Shown piece after piece: positions 1 to 8,917 of a stretch of DNA of 64,000 bases. The stretch comes from Enhydrobacter sp. (GTDB lineage Bacteria; Pseudomonadota; Alphaproteobacteria; Reyranellales; Reyranellaceae): the NCBI GenBank assembly GCA_025808875.1, contig CP075528.1:186001-250000 (forward strand). Reading direction: 5' to 3'. Made by a program: the position numbers and the translations under genes. A model generated the notes under the pieces. It was not told the origin of the DNA, did not search any database, and was given only the letters and a program-made list of their open reading frames with translations. The first letter of the stretch is position 1. Each line of letters opens with the position of its first letter.

Positions 1-453
1 TTGACCGGCCCCCGGTCTTTCCATCCATGCCGGGAGAAAGCGTGGCTCCAGCACCGGCTTTGCCAGCACGAGCCAGAGCACCGCGGAGATCGTCATCAGC
101 GTCGCGACGGTCGAGGCCAGCTGTCGCCACGTCCGGAAGGGATGCGAGGTCGACGAGACCAGCTTGCCGGCCCGCAGGTGGACGAAGACGAGCAGGCTGA
201 CGGCGGCAAGCTTGGCGTACATCCAGTCCGAGTAGACGCCGCGCTGAAAGATCAGGGCGACGCCGCTCGCGATGGCAAGCAACGCGGCGGGCGACGCGAC
301 CTCGATGAACAGGCGCCGTGCCAGCCTGTTCGACAGTTCGGTGCGGTCGGGATCGGCCAGACGGCGGTTCGCCAGCAGCGCGGGCAACGCCAGGAGCCCG
401 GCGCACCAGACGCTCAGCGCCACGATATGGACGGTCTTGAGCGCGACGGTCAT
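1..453 (-). CDS. CopD-family membrane protein, 3' end outside window
   Basis: The reading frame runs from an ATG at 453 to the window edge with no stop, giving 151 codons. The protein is strongly hydrophobic with about four membrane segments and opens with a short helix carrying His and Trp (KTVHIVALSVWCAG). That opening is typical of the CopD/HemJ group of inner-membrane proteins. Its ATG overlaps the stop of ctaG by four bases, so the two are translationally coupled. CopD-like and CtaG proteins are often paired in copper handling for cytochrome oxidase assembly. The family call rests on hydrophobicity, the N-terminal pattern and the neighbour; a HemJ-like role is the alternative. Confidence 0.7.
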   Translation of the reverse strand, partial: MTVALKTVHIVALSVWCAGLLALPALLANRRLADPDRTELSNRLARRLFIEVASPAALLAIASGVALIFQRGVYSDWMYAKLAAVSLLVFVHLRAGKLVSSTSHPFRTWRQLASTVATLMTISAVLWLVLAKPVLEPRFLPAWMERPGAGQ

Positions 454-1208
454 GAACTTCGGGGCGCCCAGGCCGGCGCCAGGAAGCGCCGGAAGACGAG
501 CGCAAGACCCACGACGACGTAGGGAAGCGATGCCGGGATCCACATGATCAGGCCGGCCAGCTGCTGGTCCTGAAGGGCCGTCAGGCCCCAGGGCTCGGTC
601 GTCAGCAGGTGAGGTTCATAGAGCGGCGCGGGCGCGAACGTGATGAGCGCGCCGAGAAGGGCCATCTGGGTCGCTGTCCCGACGAGCGCCACCATGACGA
701 CCGACAGGTGTGCCCACGGGGACAGGAGTACCTGCCAGAGGAGCAGCGCCGTGCCGAGCAGGGTGAGTTCCATCACCCAGTACACCGTCGTGTTGGAAAG
801 GGCGGCGCCATAGGCCGAGGGCGCATGCCAGGACCACAGGACGGCTGCGTGGAGGACCGCCAGCGCGGCGATCGCCCCCGGGCTCGCGCCTTTGAAGATC
901 GGTCGGCAGGGCCAGCCCAGCACCAGCAGCGGCGCGACGACGGCGATCATCAAGGCGTGATGGGCGATCCGAGCCGAAAACAGAGCCGAAGCGAGGGCGC
1001 AAAGTGGAGAAACGAAGAGGACGAAGAGAAGGGCCCATCCCAGGGCGGCGCAGGCCGCCTGCCTGCCTCTCGACGGCGATCGCACGAACGCCGCCGCATG
1101 GAGTGCCGACAGCCCGACCATCGCGAGCAGCAGCCACGGGTCCAGGTTCCACTGCTGCGCGAGCTGCGACGGGGTGGGGGCCGGGCCGCAATAGATGTTC
1201 GTCCACAC
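450..1208 (-). CDS. ctaG: Cytochrome c oxidase assembly factor CtaG (caa3 type)
   Basis: 252-residue polytopic inner-membrane protein with about seven hydrophobic segments. Conserved features of the caa3_CtaG family are visible: HHALM near residue 84, WSWHAP near residue 128, and a C-terminal QQLAGLIMW segment. In this family CtaG helps deliver copper to the CuB site of haem-copper oxidases. The start is a GTG at 1206-1208 preceded by a good ribosome site (GAGGGGAG). The gene overlaps the CopD-like gene by four bases. It is divergent from the molybdopterin oxidoreductase, with 157 bases between the two starts. No oxidase subunit genes lie in the window. Confidence 0.85.
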   Translation of the reverse strand: MWTNIYCGPAPTPSQLAQQWNLDPWLLLAMVGLSALHAAAFVRSPSRGRQAACAALGWALLFVLFVSPLCALASALFSARIAHHALMIAVVAPLLVLGWPCRPIFKGASPGAIAALAVLHAAVLWSWHAPSAYGAALSNTTVYWVMELTLLGTALLLWQVLLSPWAHLSVVMVALVGTATQMALLGALITFAPAPLYEPHLLTTEPWGLTALQDQQLAGLIMWIPASLPYVVVGLALVFRRFLAPAWAPRSS

Positions 1209-1265
1209 GCTCCCCTCGGCTCCATCGCAAAGCTCCGATCATGTGCAACGCGGCTGAGCCTCGGG

Positions 1266-1279
1266 GGTTTCCCGAAACC
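1266..1279. promoter_or_regulatory. Palindrome in the ctaG / oxidoreductase divergent region
   Basis: GGTTTC-CC-GAAACC is a perfect 6-bp inverted repeat with a 2-bp centre. It lies 58 bases upstream of the ctaG GTG and 87 bases upstream of the oxidoreductase ATG. Position and symmetry fit an operator for a dimeric regulator, but no regulator gene is adjacent and a single short palindrome can arise by chance. Confidence 0.25.
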
Positions 1280-1365
1280 GGAGGATTCGGCCGGCAAGTC
1301 CCGATTGCATGGCAACCAAGGACGTCGTCGGCCTGTTGCATGGTGGAGCGGCATCGGGAGGGGTC

Positions 1366-3666
1366 ATGAAGCACGACGACGACGTCGTTAAGTACGACGG
1401 ATCCGCCGGCGGATGGGGATCGTTGGGCAGCATCGCCCGGATATTCTTCGGTGCGCGCGGCACGCCAGCCTCGCTCGGCACGCTCCTGCGCCAGAACAAG
1501 CCGGGCGGATTCGCCTGCGTCTCCTGCGCCTGGGCCAAACCCTCGGACCATCACCCGTTCGAGTTCTGCGAGAACGGCGCCAAGGCCACGTTGTGGGAGC
1601 AGACGACCCGACGCTGCGGACCCGATTTCTTCGCGACGCATACCGTCTCGCAGTTGCGCGAGTGGCCGGACCACGATCTCGAACAGCAGGGCCGCCTCAC
1701 CGAGCCCCTGCGCTACGATCCGGCCTCGGATCGCTACGTCCGATGCTCGTGGCAGGAAGCCTTCGACGCGATCGGCCGAACGCTCGGACGGCTCGACCCG
1801 AAGTCGGCCGTCTTCTATGCCTCGGGTCGGGCCAGCCTGGAAACGTCCTACGCCTATGCGCTGCTCGCGCGGCTCTATGGCACGAACAACCTGCCCGACA
1901 GCTCGAACATGTGCCACGAGACGACCTCGGTCGCGCTGAAGGAAGTGATCGGGTCGGCCGTGGGGACCGTCGTCTTCGACGACCTGGCCAAATGCGACGC
2001 CATGTTCTTCTTCGGCCAGAACACCGGAACGAACAGTCCGCGATTCCTCCACCCTCTGCAGGCGGCGGCCAAGCGCGGTTGTGCGATCGTGACCTTCAAT
2101 CCGCTTCGCGAGGTCGGGCTGGAGTGGTTCGTCAATCCCCAGCATCCCGGCGAGATGCTCAGTCCAAACCGAACCCGGATCTCGCAGCAGTATCACCAAG
2201 TCAAGGCGGGCGGAGACATCGCCGCGATCCTCGGCATGTGCAAGCATGTCTTCGCCAGAGACGACGACGCACGTCGCGGCGGCAGGCGTGTCATCGACCG
2301 CGATTTCGTCGCTCAGCACACTCACGGCTTCGCGGCATTCGAGGAGGCGGTGCGGGCCGCCGCCTGGGATGACATCGAGACGGAGTCCGGCCTTTCGCGC
2401 GCGGCCATCGAGGCGGCGGCGCAGGTCTACGTCGAGGCCGATCGCGTGATCGGCGTCTACGGCATGGGCCTCACCCAGCACGTCCACGGCTTCGACAACG
2501 TCGCCATGCTGATCAATCTGCTCCTGCTCAAGGGCAATATCGGTCGGGAGGGAACGGGCATTCTCCCGGTCCGCGGGCATTCGAATGTCCAGGGCCAGCG
2601 CACGGTGGGCATCGCCGAGAAGCCCGACTTGGTGCCGCTCGACCGGATCGCCGAACTGTTCGCCTTCGAGCCGCCGCGCGAGGAGGGCCTCAATACGGTC
2701 ACCGCTTGCGAGGCGCTCATCGCCGGCCGCGTGAAGGCGTTCCTGGGATTGGGCGGCAATTTCCTGCGCGCCGTGCCCGAGCGCGCGGCGGTCGAAAAGG
2801 CCTGGGCCGGCATGGATCTCACCGTCCAGATCGCGACCAAGCTCAACCACAGCCATCTGGTGAACGGGCGGGAAGCCTATCTGCTGCCGTGCCTCGGCCG
2901 CTCCGAGGAAGACGTGCAGGCGAGCGGCCGCCAGACCGTCACCGTGGAGGACAGTTTCAGTTGCATCCATGGCTCCGTCGGCAGGCATGCGCCGGCAAGC
3001 CCGCACCTGCTGTCGGAATTCGCCATCGTGGCGGGCATCGCCAAAGCGACTCTCGCGCCCAATCCGCGGATCGACTGGGACAGGTGGACGGGCGACTATT
3101 CGATCGTGCGCGGCGTCATCGAGCGGACCTATCCCGACCACTTCGCCGATTTCAATCGCCGGCTCCACACACCGGGCGGATTCTACCGGGGCAATCCCGC
3201 GCGCGAGCGCATCTGGCACACCGCGACCGGCAAGGCCGAGTTCCGGTTGCCCGCCGGACTCTCGGCTGTGGCGTTCGCCTCCCGTCCCGGCCGGTTTCGT
3301 CTTGTCACGTTGCGCAGCAACGACCAGTTCAACACGACGATATACGGCTACAGCGATCGCCTGCGAGGCGTCGAAGGCACGCGAGACGTCGTCATGATGA
3401 ATCCGGCCGACATCGGCCGGGCGGGGCTTCGATCCGGCCAGGTCGTGTCGCTGGTCGGCGATGCCGACGATGGCGTCCATCGGGAAGTCGGTGGCCTGCG
3501 GGTCGTTCCCTGCGACCTGCCCGACGGTTGCCTGGTCGCCTATTATCCCGAGGCGAATCCGCTGGTGCCGCTGTCGCTCCACGACCGCAAGTCGAAGACG
3601 CCGGCCAGCAAGTCGGTGCCGGTGCGGATCAAGCCCGACACGTCCCCGTCCGCGGCAGCATCTTGA
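1366..3666 (+). CDS. FdhF/YdeP-family molybdopterin oxidoreductase
   Basis: 766-residue large-subunit type molybdenum enzyme, close in layout to E. coli YdeP. Seen in order: GGWG near residue 15, the CVSCAW cysteine pair near residue 55, CENGAK, the long molybdopterin-binding core with SNMCHETTS and GQNTGTN, RGHSNVQG and a C-terminal MopB-binding domain (RSNDQFNTTIYGY). The single CxxC pair, rather than four Cys for a 4Fe-4S cluster, matches the YdeP subgroup. Its true substrate is unknown; YdeP is linked to acid resistance. I chose the ATG at 1366 because it has a strong ribosome site (GGGAGGGG) and aligns with YdeP; an in-frame ATG at 1309 lacks both. No electron-transfer partner is adjacent. 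Confidence 0.88.
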   Translation: MKHDDDVVKYDGSAGGWGSLGSIARIFFGARGTPASLGTLLRQNKPGGFACVSCAWAKPSDHHPFEFCENGAKATLWEQTTRRCGPDFFATHTVSQLREWPDHDLEQQGRLTEPLRYDPASDRYVRCSWQEAFDAIGRTLGRLDPKSAVFYASGRASLETSYAYALLARLYGTNNLPDSSNMCHETTSVALKEVIGSAVGTVVFDDLAKCDAMFFFGQNTGTNSPRFLHPLQAAAKRGCAIVTFNPLREVGLEWFVNPQHPGEMLSPNRTRISQQYHQVKAGGDIAAILGMCKHVFARDDDARRGGRRVIDRDFVAQHTHGFAAFEEAVRAAAWDDIETESGLSRAAIEAAAQVYVEADRVIGVYGMGLTQHVHGFDNVAMLINLLLLKGNIGREGTGILPVRGHSNVQGQRTVGIAEKPDLVPLDRIAELFAFEPPREEGLNTVTACEALIAGRVKAFLGLGGNFLRAVPERAAVEKAWAGMDLTVQIATKLNHSHLVNGREAYLLPCLGRSEEDVQASGRQTVTVEDSFSCIHGSVGRHAPASPHLLSEFAIVAGIAKATLAPNPRIDWDRWTGDYSIVRGVIERTYPDHFADFNRRLHTPGGFYRGNPARERIWHTATGKAEFRLPAGLSAVAFASRPGRFRLVTLRSNDQFNTTIYGYSDRLRGVEGTRDVVMMNPADIGRAGLRSGQVVSLVGDADDGVHREVGGLRVVPCDLPDGCLVAYYPEANPLVPLSLHDRKSKTPASKSVPVRIKPDTSPSAAAS

Positions 3667-3714
3667 AGCCCCGGCCATCGATCGGGCCTGGGTCGTGCTA
3701 TCGTTCGCCTGCGC

Positions 3715-4452
3715 ATGAAATCCCTTCATCAGGCATGGGCCGCCCTGCAGCCCCGGCTGAGGATACTGGAGCCGGTGCGGTTCTCGTCCGACCACTGGTC
3801 TCTCGTCGAACGCCTGCATGCCGGCTTCAACGATCGCGAGGCGCACACCCGCCTGCCGATACCGATCGCACGCTTCCGCGATCCGGCAATACGGGCGATC
3901 CACCGGGAGGCGCGGCGATTCGACGATGTCAGGACCGCCTCGGCCGACGACGATGCGTCGGATGCGATGGCGGGCCACGCGCGTCTCTACAACGACGACG
4001 TCGATGCGCTGATGGGGGTGCTCGTTCCCTCGGCGCGCTATCGCAAGGGCCACCATGCGTATGGCCGGTTCACCGTTCCCGAGCCGCACGGCCTGCATAC
4101 CGATCACAGCGCCGAGGATCCGGCGGCCGCGGGCGAACCGATCTGCATCGCCCGGATCGAAGCCCTGGGCACGCACTATGTCGCGGGCGACTATCGGACT
4201 CACGACCCGCGGACGCGGCGCATGCTCGAGGCCCTGCGCTACTGGAGGACCGTTCCCGAGGGCGAGCCGGAAGATATTCTCGAGGAGCTGTTGAGATGCG
4301 GGACGCTCGCGACCATTCCCGTGAACCGGGTCATGCTGATGGTCGCCGGCAACCGCTCGGACGACGCCCAGATCACCCAGCACATCGCCGCCCGGCCACC
4401 CGACGGCGGATTGCACTCGGCGTTCTTCCAGAGGCAGTACAGGCTGGCGTAG
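3715..4452 (+). CDS. Uncharacterised protein with possible 2-oxoglutarate oxygenase motif
   Basis: 245-residue soluble protein that I do not recognise. It is rich in Arg, His and Asp and has no signal peptide or membrane segment. It carries HTD at residues 128-130, and a His at 223 followed by Arg residues and a FFQRQY tail. The spacing resembles the HxD...H...R iron/2-oxoglutarate site, but this is only a pattern match. It starts 48 bases after the oxidoreductase stop on the same strand, so the two may be co-transcribed. A long antisense frame covers the same DNA but has no recognisable domain. Confidence 0.6.
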   Translation: MKSLHQAWAALQPRLRILEPVRFSSDHWSLVERLHAGFNDREAHTRLPIPIARFRDPAIRAIHREARRFDDVRTASADDDASDAMAGHARLYNDDVDALMGVLVPSARYRKGHHAYGRFTVPEPHGLHTDHSAEDPAAAGEPICIARIEALGTHYVAGDYRTHDPRTRRMLEALRYWRTVPEGEPEDILEELLRCGTLATIPVNRVMLMVAGNRSDDAQITQHIAARPPDGGLHSAFFQRQYRLA

Positions 4453-4685
4453 ACGTCGCCGATCCCGGTGGAACGACCGGATGAAAAGACCTCGCGGGCC
4501 GGTCGCCACTCCGGCTGGGCCATGTCTTGCTACCTACGCACCGTGAGGTCATGGCCCGCTGCATTCGGATTGCCGCTCTGGGTTTTTCCCTCCCCGGCTC
4601 CCGTGCGTTTAGCTGCGTGTCTGCATTCCACGCCGCCGCGAGTCGTCGCCTTGTAACGCCTCGCGCGACCATGGTGAACTGCCGT

Positions 4686-7055
4686 TCACACGGCGCGTGT
4701 GGATAGCAGGGCGACGGGAAGGGCCTCCAAGAGCGCGGCCGGACGCAGGTCGCGGGCGGTTCCGCCCCGCAGGACGTCGTGCCATGGTCCATCGTGCCAC
4801 GGCCCATCGTGCGGCAGGGACAGTGCAAGTTGTTCGAGTTGCGCCGCATCCAGGCACGGCGCCGTTCGATCGGACATGAACGACGTCGGCAGGCGGGGAA
4901 CGACCACGAGGATCGCGTCACGGTCGTGCCGGCGCTCGAAGGCCAGCAGGTCGCCGGCGCCGGGCCCCTGGATGACCACCGGCCGGTAGTCGCCCTCGGA
5001 GAACAGTTCGGGTGCGATCCGCCGCAGGGCCAGCGTCCGCGCGATCAGCGCCTGCTTCGCCGTGCCGTCACGCCAGCGGGCGAGCGCAGCGACGAGGTCG
5101 GCGCTCTCGAGGCTTCGGCGCCGCCGCTCGAAATCCACCGGCCGGCGGTTGTCGGGATCGACGAGGCTGAAATCCCAGAGCTCGCAACCCTGGTAGAAAT
5201 CCGGCACGCCGGGCGCGGTCAGCTTGACCAGCGTTTGCGCCAGGCCGTTGACGGCGCCCGCGGCGGCAATCGACTGCACGAAGGTCTCGATGTCGCGCAA
5301 CAGGCCGGGAACCTCTCCATCGGCGAGCAGCTCCTCGCACAACGCCCGCGCGGCGGCCTCGTATCGCTCGTCCGGTTCACTCCAGTCGGAGCGCAGCTTG
5401 GCTTCGCGCAGCGCCTTCTCCTGCCAGGCGGCGATCCGTTCGGCGAAGCCGGTGCGATCGCCGTCGAGGGGCCAGGCGCCGACGATGGTTTGAAGCAGCA
5501 TCGCGATGTCGCCGGCATCGGGCAGCGACTCGCGGCGCAGCGGCAGCAGCCTGTCGAGCCAGTCGCGCTGACGGGCCGCCCATTCGACCGGCACGGCGCT
5601 CAGCACGGCGAGACGCGCGCGCACGTCCTCGCCGCGCTTGTGATCGTGCGTTGCCGTCGCCAGCAGCGCGTGCGGGAAGGTGGCGCGCCGTCGGAGCATG
5701 CGGGCATGAAAAGCCTCGGCCGGCAACGAGAAGCGATGCGCGTCGAAGCCGACGTCGTTGCGCGAGAGCAGGCGGCCGTAGCGGTAGAACGCCGTGTCCT
5801 CGACCGCCTTCGCCGCGACCGGCGCGCTGAGCTGGCGCAGGCGCGTCGCCGCCGGTTCCTCGTCGATGTGCGCGACGAGCCAGTCGATCGCCCACCGGTC
5901 GCCGGGCGGACAGGTGCGCTTCGCCGCTTCCGCCGCCTGCGTGACGAAGCGGCGGTCGGAGTTGGTGCCGTAGGTGCGATAGACGGGAAAGTGGGCGAGC
6001 AATTCGACCAAGACGCGGCGCAGTGCCGGCAGGCCGAGCTCGTTGCCGGCGGAAAGCCCTCGGAACGAAGCAGCGCAAGCCTCGAGCGACGCACCGAAGC
6101 CGCGCGCGATCACCTCGCGCCGGGCAGCGGTCTCTTCCGCATCGAAGTCGCGCGGCCGGCCGCTGATAGTGTGCCATAGCCCGGCGAGCGGCCGTTCGCC
6201 CGTCGCGTCGTGCTGCAGGGCGCTCACGGCATCCATGAAGTCGTAGCCCGTCGTGCCGTGGCAGCCCCAGTCGTCGGCGAGACTCTCGTCGCGCAGCAGG
6301 ATCTTCTCGACCACGAGGTAGCGCTCGGGCCCGATGCGCCGCCGCAGCTTGCGGCAATAGCCGGCGGGATCGGTGAGCCCGTCCACATGGTCGACCCTCA
6401 GGCCGTCGACGATACCCTCGTCGACCAGCCGCAGGATCAGTTCGTGCACGCGCTCGAAGACGTCGTCCTCCTCGATGCGCAGGCAGACCAGCTCGTTGAT
6501 GTCGAAGAAGCGCCGCCAGTTGATGCGATCGCCCGCGGTGCGCCACCAGGCCGGTAGGCAGGCGCCGCCGTCGAGTGGCAGTTCGGCGTCGCCGTAGCGC
6601 GCCGTGTGCTGCCCGGCGGCCAACGCTTCGGCGCGTGGGCGATCGAGGATGGGCAGGAACACCTTGCCCGCCAGTTCGGGATCGCCGTTGTCCCAGTCGA
6701 TGTCGAAGGTGCGGGCATGGCGGCTGTCGCGGCCGTGCTGCAGCACGTCCATCCACCAGGCGTTGTCGGGCGATGCCGCCATGTGGTTGGGCACGATATC
6801 GACGATCAGGCCCATGCCATGACCGTGCAGGGCGTCCGCCAGGCTCCGGAGCCCGTCCTCGCCGCCGAGCTCCGGATTGACGCGCGTGGGATCGATCACG
6901 TCGTAGCCGTGCCGGGATCCCGGACGCGCCGTCGTCACCGGCGAGGCGTAGAGGTGGCTGATGCCGAGACGGGCGAGATAGGGCACCAGCGCCTCGCCGT
7001 CGGCGAAGGTGAAGTCGCCGTGGAACTGCAGGCGATAGGTCGCGCGCGGGATCAT
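4686..7055 (-). CDS. treY: Malto-oligosyltrehalose synthase TreY
   Basis: 789-residue GH13 enzyme that isomerises the reducing-end alpha-1,4 bond of maltodextrins to alpha-1,1, making maltooligosyl-trehalose. The start ATYRLQF is typical of TreY. Catalytic residues can be placed: Asp222 (GLRVDHVDGL), Glu250 (YLVVEK) and Asp471 (ATHDHKRGEDVRAR, the TreY-specific form). The PDFYQG motif lies near residue 660. It is the last gene of the seven-gene operon and its ATG overlaps the malQ stop by four bases. Near the C-terminus a five-residue unit (HDGPW) is tandemly duplicated from a 15-bp DNA duplication, probably a recent slippage event in a non-critical tail. Confidence 0.96.
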   Translation of the reverse strand: MIPRATYRLQFHGDFTFADGEALVPYLARLGISHLYASPVTTARPGSRHGYDVIDPTRVNPELGGEDGLRSLADALHGHGMGLIVDIVPNHMAASPDNAWWMDVLQHGRDSRHARTFDIDWDNGDPELAGKVFLPILDRPRAEALAAGQHTARYGDAELPLDGGACLPAWWRTAGDRINWRRFFDINELVCLRIEEDDVFERVHELILRLVDEGIVDGLRVDHVDGLTDPAGYCRKLRRRIGPERYLVVEKILLRDESLADDWGCHGTTGYDFMDAVSALQHDATGERPLAGLWHTISGRPRDFDAEETAARREVIARGFGASLEACAASFRGLSAGNELGLPALRRVLVELLAHFPVYRTYGTNSDRRFVTQAAEAAKRTCPPGDRWAIDWLVAHIDEEPAATRLRQLSAPVAAKAVEDTAFYRYGRLLSRNDVGFDAHRFSLPAEAFHARMLRRRATFPHALLATATHDHKRGEDVRARLAVLSAVPVEWAARQRDWLDRLLPLRRESLPDAGDIAMLLQTIVGAWPLDGDRTGFAERIAAWQEKALREAKLRSDWSEPDERYEAAARALCEELLADGEVPGLLRDIETFVQSIAAAGAVNGLAQTLVKLTAPGVPDFYQGCELWDFSLVDPDNRRPVDFERRRRSLESADLVAALARWRDGTAKQALIARTLALRRIAPELFSEGDYRPVVIQGPGAGDLLAFERRHDRDAILVVVPRLPTSFMSDRTAPCLDAAQLEQLALSLPHDGPWHDGPWHDVLRGGTARDLRPAALLEALPVALLSTRAV

Positions 7056-8917
7056 TCGCGCCTCTCCCGGATCAGCCGCAGGCGCGTCCGCACCTCCGGC
7101 GCGCGCAGCAGGTCCTCGGCCGGCGCCGCGAGACGGCGTCGCCAGTTGGGATGCTCGTCGATCGTGCCCGGCAGGTTCGGCTGCTCGACGAGGCCCAGCA
7201 GATCCTCGAGCGGCAGCAGAGCGAGCGGGTCGACGGCCTGCGCGACGAACGCGCAGGCGGCGTCGACTGCGTGTCCGTGCCGATCGGGCGGTGGCGCCTC
7301 GCCCTCGGCGACACCGGCCCCGACGAAGGCCCGCCACAGCCGCGCGCGGTCGACCGTTCGCTCCGGGCGTTCGGCCCCGCCCGTGAGGCCGAGCCGGTCG
7401 CGCTCGTCGAGATCGGCACCGCGCCACCAGCCGGCGACGGTCGGCAGGTCGTGGGTCGAGGTCATCGCCACCGAATCGGGCCGCCAGTCGTGCGGCGGCA
7501 GGAAGCCTTGGCCGTCGCGCGTGAACCACAGCACGTCCAGTCCGCCGATGCCGGCCCCGCGGCAGCGGGCGCGGAACTCGGGCGGCACGGTGCCGAGATC
7601 CTCGCCGATCACCACGGCCCGGTGGCGGTGCGATTCGAGCGCCAGCAGGCGCAGCAGGTCGTCGAATGGGTAGGCGAGGTAGGCGCCCTCGACAGGTGGA
7701 GCGCCATCCGGCACCAGCCAGAGCCGCATCAACCCCATGGCGTGGTCGATGCGCACGCCGCCGGCATGGCGCAGCGCGGCGCGCACCATGTCGATGAACG
7801 GCGCGAAGCCCCGTGCCACCAGGCCGCTGGGAGAAAAGGAGGTCAGCCCCCAGCTCTGTCCGCGCGCATTGAAGGCGTCGGGTGGCGCGCCGAGGGTGAC
7901 GCCGCGCAGGAAATCTTCGGGCTGCGTCGTCGCCTGGCTGCCGCCGGGATCCACGCCGACGGCGAGGTCGGAGATCAGGCCGATGCGCATGCCGGCGTCG
8001 CGCGCGGCCTTCTGCGCCGCGGCGAAGGCGCGGTCGGCGACCCATTGCAGGTAGAGGGCGAAGGCCGGCGGCACGCCGGCGGCGCTGGCCTCGAAGCGGG
8101 CGTGGCGCTGCAGCAGGTCGCCGCCGTCGCGCACGAAGCGGTCGTGGTCGGCATCGCCCACGCGGGCGAACGCCTCGAAGGCGCGGCGCAGCGCCTCGTA
8201 GCGCGCGCGTCCCGAGACGGGCCAGTCGATCAGCGCGTCCGGAGCGGCGGGCAAGGCGACGCCCGGATCGGCCAGCAGCGGATTGAGGAACAGCCGGCTC
8301 GACGGCGCGTAGGGGCTGCAGCGCGACGGGTCGGAAGGAAAGAGGCTGTGCGTCGGGCTGAGCGCGACCGCGTCGGCGCCCTCGGCGGCGATGGCGTCGA
8401 TCAGCGCGGCGAGCGCGCGCGTGTCGCCGATGCCGCCGTCGTCGGCGCGACGCAGGCCGTGCAGCTGTACCGCGACGCCCCACAGACGCCGACCGCCGGC
8501 GATGTCGGCGATCGTGATGCAGCGCGATGGCGCGACTGCCAGGCCGATCTCGCGATCGCCGACATGCAGGCGATGATAGCCGGCCCGATCGATCGCCGGC
8601 ACGATGCCGTCGGCGAGCCTCAGGGCGCGGCGGCTGCCGTCCTCCAGCAGCAGCTCGGCCGTCGCCGGCCGGCGCGGCAGGTCGAGCGGCGTCGGTGCGC
8701 CGACGGTCGTCGTCAGCAGTGGACGGTCTCGACGATCCGCGTGCAGGCGCTCCCGGCTTTCGTGGCATTGCGCGTCGCTGCCGCAGGCCAGGCCGAGCGC
8801 CTCCAGGATACGGCGCAGCGATCCGATCGAAACGCGCTGCGGCCGGCCGGCGGCATCGATCCAGTCGACCGCGACGCCGGCGTCCCGGGCGAGCGCGTGG
8901 ACCGCCTCGTCGCTCAT
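7052..8917 (-). CDS. malQ: 4-alpha-glucanotransferase (amylomaltase) MalQ
   Basis: 621-residue GH77 enzyme that transfers maltodextrin segments between glucans. The catalytic triad is visible: Asp391 (GVRIDHAMGL), Glu439 (VVIGEDLGTVP) and Asp490 (TSTHDLPTVAGWW). The first 130 residues form the poorly conserved N-terminal extension of bacterial MalQ. It lies between treZ and treY with four-base overlaps on both sides. In this operon it can rebuild long chains from the short maltodextrins left by debranching, supplying TreY. Confidence 0.95.
   Translation of the reverse strand: MSDEAVHALARDAGVAVDWIDAAGRPQRVSIGSLRRILEALGLACGSDAQCHESRERLHADRRDRPLLTTTVGAPTPLDLPRRPATAELLLEDGSRRALRLADGIVPAIDRAGYHRLHVGDREIGLAVAPSRCITIADIAGGRRLWGVAVQLHGLRRADDGGIGDTRALAALIDAIAAEGADAVALSPTHSLFPSDPSRCSPYAPSSRLFLNPLLADPGVALPAAPDALIDWPVSGRARYEALRRAFEAFARVGDADHDRFVRDGGDLLQRHARFEASAAGVPPAFALYLQWVADRAFAAAQKAARDAGMRIGLISDLAVGVDPGGSQATTQPEDFLRGVTLGAPPDAFNARGQSWGLTSFSPSGLVARGFAPFIDMVRAALRHAGGVRIDHAMGLMRLWLVPDGAPPVEGAYLAYPFDDLLRLLALESHRHRAVVIGEDLGTVPPEFRARCRGAGIGGLDVLWFTRDGQGFLPPHDWRPDSVAMTSTHDLPTVAGWWRGADLDERDRLGLTGGAERPERTVDRARLWRAFVGAGVAEGEAPPPDRHGHAVDAACAFVAQAVDPLALLPLEDLLGLVEQPNLPGTIDEHPNWRRRLAAPAEDLLRAPEVRTRLRLIRERRE

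Noticed and set aside
1366..3666. Selenocysteine in the YdeP-like oxidoreductase
   Set aside because: No in-frame UGA; the active-site region has an ordinary Cys (SNMCHE).
4467..4480. A third, partial copy of the REP-like repeat
   Set aside because: Only 14 bases of the loop (GGTGGAACGACCGG) match and neither arm is present, so it cannot be told from chance.
616..4509. 1297-residue minus-strand ORF opposite the molybdopterin oxidoreductase
   Set aside because: It is antisense to two real genes, has no recognisable domain, and its composition is that of a high-GC shadow frame.
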